A DNA stretch of 64,000 bases from Strongylocentrotus droebachiensis (taxonomy: Eukaryota > Echinodermata > Echinoidea > Camarodonta > Strongylocentrotidae). Positions 19,657 through 37,000 of the stretch are shown piece after piece. Numbering within the stretch: position 1 is the first letter of the stretch; each line of letters begins with the position of its first letter. The notes beneath the pieces are model-generated. The model saw only the letters and a program-made list of their open reading frames with translations. It had not been told where the DNA came from and made no database searches. Made by a program: the position numbers and the translations under genes. The stretch is from the NCBI GenBank assembly GCA_035222895.1, contig JAVYIG010001600.1, forward strand, positions 124,001 to 188,000, written 5' to 3'.

Positions 19657-22600
19657 ACCATACATATCTACCATAGAGCCACAATTCTCCTACCATAGAG
19701 CCACCATTCATCTACCATAGAGCCACCATTCATCTACCATAGAGCCACCATTCATCTACCATAGAGCCACCATTCATCTACCATAGAGCCACCATTCATC
19801 TACCATAGAGCCATCATTCATCTACCATAGAGTCGCCATTCATCTTCCATAGAGTCGCCATTCATCTACCATAGAGCCGCCATTCATCTACCATAGAGCC
19901 ACCATTCATCTACCATAGAGCCACCATTCATCTACCATAGAGCCACCATTCATCTACAATAGGGCTACCATAGGGCTACCATTCACCTACCATTCATCCA
20001 CTATTCATCTACCACAGAGCCACCATTTATCTACCATAGAGCCACCATTCATCTACCATAGAGCCACCATTCATCCACCACTCATCTACTATTCATCTAC
20101 CATAGAGCCACCATTCATCTACAATAGGGCTACCATAGGGCTACCATTCACCTACCATTCATCCACTATTCATCTACCACAGAGCCACCATTTATCTACC
20201 ATAGAGCCACCATTCATCTACCCTAGAGCCACCATTCATCTAACATAGAGCCACCATTCATCTACCATAAAGCCACCATTCATCTACCATAGAGCCACCA
20301 TTCATCTACCATAGAGCCACCATTCATCTACCATAGGGCTACCATTCATCTACCATTCATCTACCATTCATCCACTATCCACCATTCATCTACCATTCAT
20401 CTACCATTCATCTACCATAGAGCCACCATTCATCTACCATAGAGCCACCATTCATCTACCATAGAGCCACCATTCATCTACCATAGAGCCACCATTCATC
20501 TACCATAAGGCTAACATTCATCTACCATTCATCCACCACTCATCTACCATTCATCTACCATAGAGCCACCATTCATCTACCATAGAGCCACCATTCATCT
20601 ACCACTCATCTACCATTCATCTACCATTGAGCCACCATTCATCTACCATAGAGCCACCATTCATCTACCATAGAGCCATCATTCATCTACCATAGAGCCA
20701 CCATTCATCTACCATAAAGCCACCATTCATCTACCATAGAGCCACCATTCATCTACCATAGAGCCACCATTCATCTACCTTAGGGCTACCATTCATCTAC
20801 CATTCATCTACCATTCAATCACTATCCACCATTCATCTACCATTCATCTACCATTTATCAACTATCCACCATTCATCTACCATAGAGCCACCATTCATCC
20901 ACCATAGAGCCACCATTCATCTACCATAGAGCCACCATTCATCTACCATAGAGCCACCATTCATCTACCATAGGGCTACCATTCATCTACCATTCATCTA
21001 CCATTCATCCACTATCCACCATTCATCTACCATTCATCTACCATTCATCCACTATCCACCATTCATCTACCATAGAGCCACCATTCATCCACCACTCATC
21101 TACCATTCATCTACCATAGTGCCACCATTCATCTACCATAGAGACACCATTCATCTACCACTCATCTACCATTCATCTATTATAGAGCCACCATTCATCT
21201 ACCATAGAGCCACCATTCATCTACCATAGAGCCATCATTCATCTACCATTCATCCACCACTCATCTACTATTCATCTACCCTAGAGCCACCATTCATCTA
21301 CCATAGAGCCACCATTCATCTACCATAAAGCCACCATTCATCTACCATAGAGCCACCATTCATCTACCATAGAGCCACCATTCATCTACCATAGGGCTAC
21401 CATTCATCTACCATTCATCTACCATTCATCCACTATCCACCATTCATCTACCATTCATCTACCATTCATCCACTATCCACCATTCATCTACCATAGAGCC
21501 ACCATTCATCTACCATAGGGCTACCATTCATCTACCATTCATCTACCATTCATCCACTATCCACCACTCATCTACCATTCATCTACCATTGTGCAACCAT
21601 TCATCTACCATAGAGACACCATTCATCTACCACTCATCTACCATTCATCTATTATAGAGCCACCATTCATCTACCATAGAGCCACCATTCATCTACCATA
21701 GAGCCATCATTCATCTACCATTCATCCACCACTCATCTACTATTCATCTACCCTAGAGCCACCATTCATCTAACATAGAGCCACCATTCATCTACCATAA
21801 AGCCACCATTCATCTACCATAGAGCCACCATTTATCTACCATAGAGCCACCTTTCATCTACCAAAGCGCTACCATTCATCTACCATAGAGCCACCATTCA
21901 TCACCATAGAGCCACCATTCATCTACCATAGAGCCACCATTCATCTACCACAGAGCCACCATTCATCAACCATAAAGCCACCATTCATCTACCATAGGGC
22001 TACCATTCATCTACCATTCATCCACCACTCATCTACCATTCATCTACCTTAGAGCCACCATTCATCTACCATAGAGCCACCATTCATCTACCATAGAGCC
22101 ACCATTCATCTACTATAGAGCCAACATTCATCTACCATAAGGCTACCATTCATCTACCATTCATCAACCACTCATCTATCATTCATCTACCATAGAGCCA
22201 CCATTCATCTACCATAGAGCCACCATTCATATACCATAGAGCCACCATTCATCTACCATAGAGCCGCCATTCATCTACCATAGAACCACCATTCATCCAC
22301 CACTCATCTACCATTCATCTACCATAGAGCCAACATTCATCTACCATAGAGCCGCCAATCATCTACCATAGAGCCACCATTCATCTACTATAGAGCCACC
22401 ATTCATCTACCATAAGGCTACCATTCATCTACCATTCATCAACCACTCATCTACCATTCATCTACCATAGAACCACCATTCATCCACCACTCATCTACCA
22501 TTCATCTACCATAGAGCCACCATTCATCTACCATAGAGCCACCATTCATCTACCATAGAGCCGCCATTCATCTACCATAGAACAACCATTCATCCACCAC

Positions 22601-25600
22601 TCATCTACCATTCATCTACCATAGAGCCACCATTCATCTACCATAGAGCCACCATTCATCTACCATAGAGCCACCATTCATCTACCATAGAGCCGCCATT
22701 TATCTACCATAGAGCCACCATTCATCCACTACTCATCTACCATTCATCTACTATAGAGCCACCATTCATTTACCATAGAGCCACCATTCATCTACCATAG
22801 AGCCACCATTCATTTACCATAGAGCCACCATTCATCTACCATAGAGCCACCATTCATCTACCATAGAGCCACCATTCATCTACCATTGGGCTACCATTCA
22901 TCTACCATTCATCCACCACTCATCTACCATTCATCCTACCATAGAGCCACCATTCATCTACCATAGAGCCACCATTCATCTACCATTGGGCTACCATTCA
23001 TCTACCATTCATCCACCACTCATCTACCATTCATCTACCATAGAGGCACCATTCATCTACCATAGAGCCACCATTCATCTAACATAGAGCCACCATGAAG
23101 CTACCATTCATCTACCATTCATCCACCACTCATCTACCATTCATCTACCATAGAGCCACCATTCATCTACCATAGAGCCACCATTCATCTACCATAGAGC
23201 CACCATTCATCTACCATAGAGCCAACATTCATCTACCATAGAGCTGCCATTCATCTACCATTCATCCACCACTCATCTACCATAGAGCCACCATTCATCT
23301 ACCATAAAGCCACCATTCATCTATCATAGGGCCACATTTCATCTACCATGAAACTACCATTCATCTACCATAGAGTCGCCATTCATCTTCCATAGAGTCG
23401 CCATTCATCTACCATAGAGCCGCCATTCATCTACCATAGAGCCACCATTCATCTACCATAGAGCCACCATTCATCTACCATAGAGCCACCATTCATCTAC
23501 CATAGAGCCATCATTCATCTACCATAGAGTCGCCATTCATCCACCACTCATCTACCATTCATCTACCATAGAGCCACCATTCATCTACCATAGAGCCACC
23601 ATTCATCTACCATAGAGCCACCATACATATCTACCATAGAGCCACAATTCTCCTACCATAGAGCCACCATTCATCTACCATAGAGCCACCATTCATCTAC
23701 CATAGAGCCACCATTTATCTACCATAGAGCCACCATTCATCTACCATAGAGCCACCATTCATCTACCATAGAGCCATCATTCATCTACCATAGAGTCGCC
23801 ATTCATCTTCCATAGAGTCGCCATTCATCTACCATAGAGCCGCCATTCATCTACCATAGAGCCACCATTCATCTACCATAGAGCCACCATTCATCTACCA
23901 TAGAGCCACCATTCATCTACAATAGGGCTACCATAGGGCTACCATTCACCTACCATTCATCCACTATTCATCTACCACAGAGCCACCATTTATCTACCAT
24001 AGAGCCACCATTCATCTACCATAGAGCCACCATTCATCCACCACTCATCTACTATTCATCTACCATCGAGCCACCATTCATCTACCCTAGAGCCACCATT
24101 CATCTAACATAGAGCCACCATTCATCTACCCTAGAGCCACCATTCATCTAACATAGAGCCACCATTCATCTACCATAAAGCCACCATTCATCTACCATAG
24201 AGCCACCATTCATCTACCATAGAGCCACCATTCATCTACCATAGGGCTACCATTCATCTACCATTCATCTACCATTCATCCACTATCCACCATTCATCTA
24301 CCATTCATCTACCATTCATCCACTATCCACCATTCATCTACCATAGAGCCACCATTCATCCACCACTCATCTACCATTCATCTACCATAGAGCCACCATT
24401 CATCTACCATAGAGCCACCATTCATCTACCATAGAGCCACCATTCATCTACCATAAGGCTAACATTCATCTACCATTCATCCACCACTCATCTACCATTC
24501 ATCTACCATAGAGCCACCATTCATCTACCATAGAGCCACCATTCATCTACCACTCATCTACCATTCATCTACCATTGAGCCACCATTCATCTACCATAGA
24601 GCCACCATTCATCTACCATAGAGCCATCATTCATCTACCATAGAGCCACCATTCATCTACCATAAAGCCACCATTCATCTACCATAGAGCCACCATTCAT
24701 CTACCATAGAGCCACCATTCATCTACCTTAGGGCTACCATTCATCTACCATTCATCTACCATTCATCCACTATCCACCATTCATCTACCATTCATCTACC
24801 ATTTATCAACTATCCACCATTCATCTACCATAGAGCCACCATTCATCCACCATAGAGCCACCATTCATCTACCATAGAGCCACCATTCATCTACCATAGA
24901 GCCACCATTTATCTACCATAGAGCCACCTTTCATCTACCAAAGCGCTACCATTCATCTACCATAGAGCCACCATTCATCTACCATAGAGCCACCATTCAT
25001 CTACCATAAAGCCACCATTCATCTACCATAGAGCCACCATTCATCTACCATAGAGCCACCATTCATCTACCATAGGGCTACCATTCATCTACCATTCATC
25101 TACCATTCATCCACTATCCACCATTCATCTACCATTCATCTACCATTCATCCACTATCCACCATTCATCTACCATAGAGCCACCATTCATCCACCACTCA
25201 TCTACCATTCATCTACCATAGTGCCACCATTCATCTACCATAGAGACACCATTCATCTACCACTCATCTACCATTCATCTATTATAGAGCCACCATTCAT
25301 CTACCATAGAGCCACCATTCATCTACCATAGAGCCATCATTCATCTACCATTCATCCACCACTCATCTACTATTCATCTACCCTAGAGCCACCATTCATC
25401 TACCATAGAGCCACCATTCATCTACCATAAAGCCACCATTCATCTACCATAGAGCCACCATTCATCTACCATAGAGCCACCATTCATCTACCATAGGGCT
25501 ACCATTCATCTACCATTCATCTACCATTCATCCACTATCCACCATTCATCTACCATTCATCTACCATTCATCCACTATCCACCATTCATCTACCATAGAG

Positions 25601-28600
25601 CCACCATTCATCCACCACTCATCTACCATTCATCTACCATAGTGCAACCATTCATCTACCATAGAGACACCATTCATCTACCACTCATCTACCATTCATC
25701 TATTATAGAGCCACCATTCATCTACCATAGAGCCACCATTCATCTACCATAGAGCCATCATTCATCTACCATTCATCCACCACTCATCTACTATTCATCT
25801 ACCCTAGAGCCACCATTCATCTAACATAGAGCCACCATTCATCTACCATAAAGCCACCATTCATCTACCATAGAGCCACCATTCATCTACCATAGAGCCA
25901 CCATTCATCTACCATAGGGCTACCATTCATCTACCATTCATCTACCATTCATCCACTATCCACCATTCATCTACCATTCATCTACCATTCATCCACTCTC
26001 CACCATTCATCTACCATAGAGCCACCATTCATCCACCACTCATCTACCATTCATCTACCATAGAGCCACCATTCATCTACCATAAAGCCACCATTCATCT
26101 ACCATAGAGCCACCATTCATCTACCATAGAGCCACCATTCATCTACCTTAGGGCTAACATTAATCTACCATTCATCCACCACTCATCTACCATTCATCTA
26201 CCATAGAGCCACCATTCATCTACCATAGAGCCACCATTCATCTACCACTCATCTACCATTCATCTACCATAGAGCCACCATTCATCTACCATAGAGCCAC
26301 CATTCATCTACCATAGAGCCATCATTCATCTACCATAGGGCTACCATTCATCTACCATTCATCCACCACTCAACTACTATTCATCTACCCTAGAGCCACC
26401 ATTCATCTAACATAGAGCCACCATTCATCTACCATAGAGCCACCATTCATCTACCATAGAGCCACCATTCATCTACCATAGAGCCACCATTCATCTACCA
26501 TAGAGCCATCATTCATCTACCATAGGGCTACCATTCATCTACCATTCATCCACCACTCATCTACTATTCATCTACCATAGAGCCACCATTCATCTACCAT
26601 AGAGCCACCATTCATCTACCATAGAGCCATCATTCATCTACCATAGGGCTACCATTCATCTACCATTCATCCACCACTCATCTACTATTCATCTACCATA
26701 GAGCCACCATTTATCTACCGTAGAGCCACCATTCATCTACCATAGAGCTACCTTTCATCTAACATAGAGCCACCATTCATATCTACCATAGAGCCACCAT
26801 TCTCCTACCATAGAGCCACCATTCATCTACCATAGAGCCACCATTCATCTACCATAGAGCCACCATTCATCTACCATAGAGCCACCATACATATCTACCA
26901 TAGAGCCACAATTCTCCTACCATAGAGCCACCATTCATCTACCATAGAGCCACCATTCATCTACCATAGAGCCACCATTCATCTACCATAGAGCCACCAT
27001 TCATCTACCATAGAGCCACCATTCATCTACCATAGAGCCATCATTCATCTACCATAGAGTCGGCATTCATCTTCCATAGAGTCGCCATTCATCTACCATA
27101 GAGCCGCCATTCATCTACCATAGAGCCACCATTCATCTACCATAGAGCCACCATTCATCTACCATAGAGCCACCATTCATCTACAATAGGGCTACCATAG
27201 GGCTACCATTCACCTACCATTCATCCACTATTCATCTACCACAGAGCCACCATTTATCTACCATAGAGCCACCATTCATCTACCATAGAGCCACCATTCA
27301 TCCACCACTCATCTACTATTCATCTACCATCGAGCCACCATTCATCTACCCTAGAGCCACCATTCATCTAACATAGAGCCACCATTCATCTACCCTAGAG
27401 CCACCATTCATCTAACATAGAGCCACCATTCATCTACCATAAAGCCACCATTCATCTACCATAGAGCCACCATTCATCTACCATAGAGCCACCATTCATC
27501 TACCATAGGGCTACCATTCATCTACCATTCATCTACCATTCATCCACTATCCACCATTCATCTACCATTCATCTACCATTCATCCACTATCCACCATTCA
27601 TCTACCATAGAGCCACCATTCATCAACCACTCATCTACCATTCATCTACCATAGAGCCACCATTCATCTACCATAGAGCCACCATTCATCTACCATAGAG
27701 CCACCATTCATCTACCATAGAGCCACCATTCATCTACCATAAGGCTAACATTCATCTACCATTCATCCACCACTCATCTACCATTCATCTACCATAGAGC
27801 CACCATTCATCTACCATAGAGCCACCATTCATCTACCACTCATCTACCATTCATCTACCATTGAGCCACCATTCATCTACCATAGAGCCACCATTCATCT
27901 ACCATAGAGCCATCATTCATCTACCATAGAGCCACCATTCATCTACCATAAAGCCACCATTCATCTACCATAGAGCCACCATTCATCTACCATAGAGCCA
28001 CCATTCATCTACCTTAGGGCTACCATTCATCTACCATTCATCTACCATTCAATCACTATCCACCATTCATCTACCATTCATCTACCATTTATCAACTATC
28101 CACCTTTCATCTACCATAGAGCCACCATTCATCCACCATAGAGCCACCATTCATCTACCATAGAGCCACCATTCATCTACCATAGAGCCACCATTCATCT
28201 ACCATAGGGCTACCATTCATCTACCATTCATCTACCATTCATCCACTATCCACCATTCATCTACCATTCATCTACCATTCATCCACTATCCACCATTCAT
28301 CTACCATAGAGCCACCATTCATCCACCACTCATCTACCATTCATCTACCATAGTGCCACCATTCATCTACCATAGAGACACCATTCATCTACCACTCATC
28401 TACCATTCATCTATTATAGAGCCACCATTCATCTACCATAGAGCCACCATTCATCTACCATAGAGCCATCATTCATCTACCATTCATCCACCACTCATCT
28501 ACTATTCATCTACCCTAGAGCCACCATTCATCTACCATAGAGCCACCATTCATCTACCATAAAGCCACCATTCATCTACCATAGAGCCACCATTCATCTA

Positions 28601-31600
28601 CCATAGAGCCACCATTCATCTACCATAGGGCTACCATTCATCTACCATTCATCTACCATTCATCCACTATCCACCATTCATCTACCATTCATCTACCATT
28701 CATCCACTATCCACCATTCATCTACCATAGAGCCACCATTCATCCACCACTCATCTACCATTCATCTACCATAGTGCAACCATTCATCTACCATAGAGAC
28801 ACCATTCATCTACCACTCATCTACCATTCATCTATTATAGAGCCACCATTCATCTACCATAGAGCCACCATTCATCTACCATAGAGCCATCATTCATCTA
28901 CCATTCATCCACCACTCATCTACTATTCATCTACCCTAGAGCCACCATTCATCTAACATAGAGCCACCATTCATCTACCATAAAGCCACCATTCATCTAC
29001 CATAGAGCCACCATTTATCTACCATAGAGCCACCTTTCATCTACCAAAGCGCTACCATTCATCTACCATAGAGCCACCATTCATCACCATAGAGCCACCA
29101 TTCATCTACCATAGAGCCACCATTCATCTACCACAGAGCCACCATTCATCAACCATAAAGCCACCATTCATCTACCATAGGGCTACCATTCATCTACCAT
29201 TCATCCACCACTCATCTACCATTCATCTACCTTAGAGCCACCATTCATCTACCATAGAGCCACCATTCATCTACCATAGAGCCACCATTCATCTACTATA
29301 GAGCCAACATTCATCTACCATAAGGCTACCATTCATCTACCATTCATCAACCACTCATCTATCATTCATCTACCATAGAGCCACCATTCATCTACCATAG
29401 AGCCACCATTCATATACTATAGAGCCACCATTCATCTACCATAGAGCCGCCATTCATCTACCATAGAACCACCATTCATCCACCACTCATCTACCATTCA
29501 TCTACCATAGAGCCAACATTCATCTACCATAGAGCCGCCAATCATCTACCATAGAGCCACCATTCATCTACTATAGAGCCACCATTCATCTACCATAAGG
29601 CTACCATTCATCTACCATTCATCAACCACTCATCTACCATTCATCTACCATAGAACCACCATTCATCCACCACTCATCTACCATTCATCTACCATAGAGC
29701 CACCATTCATCTACCATAGAGCCACCATTCATCTACCATAGAGCCGCCATTCATCTACCATAGAACAACCATTCATCCACCACTCATCTACCATTCATCT
29801 ACCATAGAGCCACCATTCATCTACCATAGAGCCACCATTCATCTACCATAGAGCCACCATTCATCTACCATAGAGCCGCCATTTATCTACCATAGAGCCA
29901 CCATTCATCCACTACTCATCTACCATTCATCTACTATAGAGCCACCATTCATTTACCATAGAGCCACCATTCATCTACCATAGAGCCACCATTCATTTAC
30001 CATAGAGCCACCATTCATCTACCATAGAGCCACCATTCATCTACCATAGAGCCACCATTCATCTACCATTGGGCTACCATTCATCTACCATTCATCCACC
30101 ACTCATCTACCATTCATCCTACCATAGAGCCACCATTCATCTACCATAGAGCCACCATTCATCTACCATTGGGCTACCATTCATCTACCATTCATCCACC
30201 ACTCATCTACCATTCATCTACCATAGAGGCACCATTCATCTACCATAGAGCCACCATTCATCTAACATAGAGCCACCATGAAGCTACCATTCATCTACCA
30301 TTCATCCACCACTCATCTACCATTCATCTACCATAGAGCCACCATTCATCTACCATAGAGCCACCATTCATCTACCATAGAGCCACCATTCATCTACCAT
30401 AGAGCCAACATTCATCTACCATAGAGCTGCCATTCATCTACCATTCATCCACCACTCATCTACCATAGAGCCACCATTCATCTACCATAAAGCCACCATT
30501 CATCTATCATAGGGCCACATTTCATCTACCATGAAACTACCATTCATCTACCATAGAGTCGCCATTCATCTTCCATAGAGTCGCCATTCATCTACCATAG
30601 AGCCGCCATTCATCTACCATAGAGCCACCATTCATCTACCATAGAGCCACCATTCATCTACCATAGAGCCACCATTCATCTACCATAGAGCCATCATTCA
30701 TCTACCATAGAGTCGCCATTCATCCACCACTCATCTACCATTCATCTACCATAGAGCCACCATTCATCTACCATAGAGCTACCATTCATCTACCATAGAG
30801 CCACCATACATATCTACCATAGAGCCACAATTCTCCTACCATAGAGCCACCATTCATCTACCATAGAGCCACCATTCATCTACCATAGAGCCACCATTCA
30901 TCTACCATAGAGCCACCATTCATCTACCATAGAGCCACCATTCATCTACCATAGAGCCATCATTCATCTACCATAGAGTCGCCATTCATCTTCCATAGAG
31001 TCGCCATTCATCTACCATAGAGCCGCCATTCATCTACCATAGAGCCACCATTCATCTACCATAGAGCCACCATTCATCTACCATAGAGCCACCATTCATC
31101 TACAATAGGGCTACCATAGGGCTACCATTCACCTACCATTCATCCACTATTCATCTACCACAGAGCCACCATTTATCTACCATAGAGCCACCATTCATCT
31201 ACCATAGAGCCACCATTCATCCACCACTCATCTACTATTCATCTACCATCGAGCCACCATTCATCTACCCTAGAGCCACCATTCATCTAACATAGAGCCA
31301 CCATTCATCTACCCTAGAGCCACCATTCATCTAACATAGAGCCACCATTCATCTACCATAAAGCCACCATTCATCTACCATAGAGCCACCATTCATCTAC
31401 CATAGAGCCACCATTCATCTACCATAGGGCTACCATTCATCTACCATTCATCTACCATTCATCCACTATCCACCATTCATCTACCATTCATCTACCATTC
31501 ATCCACTATCCACCATTCATCTACCATAGAGCCACCATTCATCCACCACTCATCTACCATTCATCTACCATAGAGCCACCATTCATCTACCATAGAGCCA

Positions 31601-34030
31601 CCATTCATCTACCATAGAGCCACCATTCATCTACCATAGAGCCACCATTCATCTACCATAAGGCTAACATTCATCTACCATTCATCCACCACTCATCTAC
31701 CATTCATCTACCATAGAGCCACCATTCATCTACCATAGAGCCACCATTCATCTACCACTCATCTACCATTCATCTACCATTGAGCCACCATTCATCTACC
31801 ATAGAGCCACCATTCATCTACCATAGAGCCATCATTCATCTACCATAGAGCCACCATTCATCTACCATAAAGCCACCATTCATCTACCATAGAGCCACCA
31901 TTCATCTACCATAGAGCCACCATTCATCTACCTTAGGGCTACCATTCATCTACCATTCATCTACCATTCATCCACTATCCACCATTCATCTACCATTCAT
32001 CTACCATTTATCAACTATCCACCATTCATCTACCATAGAGCCACCATTCATCCACCATAGAGCCACCATTCATCTACCATAGAGCCACCATTCATCTACC
32101 ATAGAGCCACCATTTATCTACCATAGAGCCACCTTTCATCTACCAAAGCGCTACCATTCATCTACCATAGAGCCACTATTCATCTACCATAGAGCCACCA
32201 TTCATCTACCATAAAGCCACCATTCATCTACCATAGAGCCACCATTCATCTACCATAGAGCCACCATTCATCTACCATAGGGCTACCATTCATCTACCAT
32301 TCATCTACCATTCATCCACTATCCACCATTCATCTACCATTCATCTACCATTCATCCACTATCCACCATTCATCTACCATAGAGCCACCATTCATCCACC
32401 ACTCATCTACCATTCATCTACCATAGTGCCACCATTCATCTACCATAGAGACACCATTCATCTACCACTCATCTACCATTCATCTATTATAGAGCCACCA
32501 TTCATCTACCATAGAGCCACCATTCATCTACCATAGAGCCATCATTCATCTACCATTCATCCACCACTCATCTACTATTCATCTACCCTAGAGCCACCAT
32601 TCATCTACCATAGAGCCACCATTCATCTACCATAAAGCCACCATTCATCTACCATAGAGCCACCATTCATCTACCATAGAGCCACCATTCATCTACCATA
32701 GGGCTACCATTCATCTACCATTCATCTACCATTCATCCACTATCCACCATTCATCTACCATTCATCTACCATTCATCCACTATCCACCATTCATCTACCA
32801 TAGAGCCACCATTCATCCACCACTCATCTACCATTCATCTACCATAGTGCAACCATTCATCTACCATAGAGACACCATTCATCTACCACTCATCTACCAT
32901 TCATCTATTATAGAGCCACCATTCATCTACCATAGAGCCACCATTCATCTACCATAGAGCCATCATTCATCTACCATTCATCCACCACTCATCTACTATT
33001 CATCTACCCTAGAGCCACCATTCATCTAACATAGAGCCACCATTCATCTACCATAAAGCCACCATTAATCTACCATAGAGCCACCATTCATCTACCATAG
33101 AGCCACCATTCATCTACCATAGGGCTACCATTCATCTACCATTCATCTACCATTCATCCACTATCCACCATTCATCTACCATTCATCTACCATTCATCCA
33201 CTCTCCACCATTCATCTACCATAGAGCCACCATTCATCCACCACTCATCTACCATTCATCTACCATAGAGCCACCATTCATCTACCATAGAGCCACCATT
33301 CATCTACCATAGAGCCACCATTCATCTACCATAGAGCCACCATTCATCTACCATAAGGCTAACATTCATCTACCATTCATCCACCACTCATCTACCATTC
33401 ATCTACCATAGAGCCACCATTCATCTACCATAGAGCCACCATTCATCTACCACTCATCTACCATTCATCTACCATAGAGCCACCATTCATCTACCATAGA
33501 GCCATCATTCATCTACCATAGGGCTACCATTCATCTACCATTCATCCACCACTCAACTACTATTCATCTACCCTAGAGCCACCATTCATCTAACATAGAG
33601 CCACCATTCATCTACCATAGAGCCACCATTCATCTACCATAGAGCCACCATTCATCTACCATAGAGCCACCATTCATCTACCATAGAGCCATCATTCATC
33701 TACCATAGGGCTACCATTCATCTACCATTCATCCACCACTCATCTACTATTCATCTACCATAGAGCCACCATTCATCTACCATAGAGCCACCATTCATCT
33801 ACCATAGAGCCATCATTCATCTACCATAGGGCTACCATTCATCTACCATTCATCCACCACTCATCTACTATTCATCTACCATAGAGCCACCATTTATCTA
33901 CCGTAGAGCCACCATTCATCTACCATAGAGCTACCTTTCATCTAACATAGAGCCACCATTCATATCTACCATAGAGCCACCATTCTCCTACCATAGAGCC
34001 ACCATTCATCTACCATAGAGCCACCATTCA
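19657..34030. repeat. Higher-order repeat tract, period about 7.2 kb (two copies)
   Basis: Rare marker units recur at a shift near 7.2 kb. ACCATACATATCT is at 19657 and 26884 (7227), and at 23620 and 30803 (7183). CACCATGAAG is at 23091 and 30274 (7183). ACCTTTCATCT is at 26750 and 33932 (7182). AAGCGCTACC is at 24941 and 32146 (7205). The small differences are multiples of a few 11-bp units, indicating minor gains or losses. Between markers the variant order matches by eye. Boundaries are approximate; the copies diverge again shortly after 34.0 kb. Confidence 0.75.
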
Positions 34031-37000
34031 TCCACCATAGAGCCACCATTCATCTACCATAGAGCCACCATTCATCTACCATAGAGCCACCATTTATCTA
34101 CCATAGAGCCACCTTTCATCTACCAAAGCGCTACCATTCATCTACCATAGAGCCACCATTCATCTACCATAGAGCCACCATTCATCTACCATAGAGCCAC
34201 CATTCATCCACCATAGAGCCACCATTCATCAACCATAGAGCCACCATTCATCTACCATAGGGCTACCATTCATCTACCATTCATCCACCACTCATCTACC
34301 ATTCATCTACCTTAGAGCCACCATTCATCTACCATAGAGCCACCATTCATCTACCATAGAGCCACCATTCATCTACTATAGAGCCACCATTCATCTACCA
34401 TAAGGCTACCATTCATCTACCATTCATCAACCACTCATCTATCATTCATCTACCATAGAGCCACCATTCATCTACCATAGAGCCATCATTCATATACCAT
34501 AGAGCCACCATTCATCTACCATAGAGCCGCCATTCATCTACCATAGAACCACCATTCATCCACCACTCATCTACCATTCATCTACCATAGAGCCAACATT
34601 CATCTACCATAGAGCCGCCAATCATCTACCATAGAGCCACCATTCATCTACTATAGAGCCACCATTCATCTACCATAAGGCTACCATTCATCTACCATTC
34701 ATCAACCACTCATCTACCATTCATCTACCATAGAGCCACCATTCATCTACCAGAGAGCCGCCATTCATCTACCATAGAACCACCATTCATCCACCACTCA
34801 TCTACCATTCATCTACCATAGAGCCACCATTCATCTTATATAGAGCCACCAATCATCTACCATAGAGCCACCATTCATCTACTATAGAGCCACCATTCAT
34901 CTACCATAGGGCTACCATTCATCTACCATTCATCCACCACTCATCTACTATTCATCTACCATAGAGCCACCATTTATCTACCGTAGAGCCACCATTCATC
35001 TACCATAGAGCTACCTTTCATCTAACATAGAGCCACCATTCATATCTACCATAGAGCCACCATTCTCCTACCATAGAGCCGCCATTCATCTACCATAGAG
35101 CCACCATTCATCCACCATAGAGCCACCATTCATCTACCATAGAGCCACCATTCATCTACCATAGAGCCACCATTTATCTACCATAGAGCCACCTTTCATC
35201 TACCAAAGCGCTACCATTCATCTACCATAGAGCCACCATTCATCTACCATAGAGCCACCATTCATCTACCATAGAGCCACCATTCATCTACCACAGAGCC
35301 ACCATTCATCAACCATAGAGCCACCATTCATCTACCATAGGGCTACCATTCATCTACCATTCATCCACCACTCATCTACCATTCATCTACCTTAGAGCCA
35401 CCATTCATCTACCATAGAGCCACCATTCATCTACCATAGAGCCACCATTCATCTACTATAGAGCCAACATTCATCTACCATAAGGCTACCATTCATCTAC
35501 CATTCATCAACCACTCATCTATCATTCATCTACCATAGAGCCACCATTCATCTACCATAGAGCCACCATTCATATACCATAGAGCCACCTTTCATCTACC
35601 ATAGAGCCGCCATTCATCTACCATAGAACCACCTTTCATCCACCACTCATCTACCATTCATCTACCATAGAGCCAACATTCATCTACCATAGAGCCGCCA
35701 ATCATCTACCATAGAGCCACCATTCATCTACTATAGAGCCACCATTCATCTACCATAAGGCTACCATTCATCTACCATTCATCAACCACTCATCTACCAT
35801 TCATCTACCATAGAGCCACCATTCATCTACCATAGAGCCGCCATTCATCTACCATAGAACCACCATTCATCCACCACTCATCTACCATTCATCTACCATA
35901 GAGCCACCATTCATCTACCATAGAGCCACCAATCATCTACCATAGAGCCACCATTCATCTACTATAGAGCCACCATTCATCTACCATGAGGCTACCATTC
36001 ATCTACCATTCATCAACCACTCATCTACCATTCATCTACCATAGAGCCACCATTCATCTACCATAGAGCCACCATTCATCTACCATAGAGCCACCATTCA
36101 TCTACCATAGAGCCGCCATTCATCTACCATAGAACAACCATTCATCCACCACTCATCTACCATTCATCTACCATAGAGCCACCATTCATCTACCATAGAG
36201 CCACCATTCATCTACCATAGAGCCACCATTCATCTACCATAGAGCCGCCATTTATCTACCATAGAGCCACCATTCATCCACTACTCATCTACCATTCATC
36301 TACTATAGAGCCACCATTCATTTACCATAGAGCCACCATTCATCTACCATAGAGCCACCATTCATTTACCATAGAGCCACCATTCATCTACCATAGAGCC
36401 ACCATTCATCTACTATAGAGCCACCATTCATCTACCATTGGGCTACCATTCATCTACCATTCATCCACCACTCATCTACCATTCATCCTACCATAGAGCC
36501 ACCATTCATCTACCATAGAGCCACCATTCATCTACCATTGGGCTACCATTCATCTACCATTCATCCACCACTCATCTACCATTCATCTACCATAGAGGCA
36601 CCATTCATCTACCATAGAGCCACCATTCATCTAACATAGAGCCACCATGAAGCTACCATTCATCTACCATTCATCCACCACTCATCTACCATTCATCTAC
36701 CATAGAGCCACCATTCATCTACCATAGAGCCACCATTCATCTACCATAGAGCCACCATTCATCTACCATAGAGCCAACATTTATCTACCATAGAGCTGCC
36801 ATTCATCTACCATTCATCCACCACTCATCTACCATAGAGCCACCATTCATCTACCATAAAGCCACCATTCATCTATCATAGGGCCACATTTCATCTACCA
36901 TGAAACTACCATTCATCTACCATAGAGTCGCCATTCATCTTCCATAGAGTCGCCATTCATCTACCATAGAGCCGCCATTCATCTACCATAGAGCCACCAT

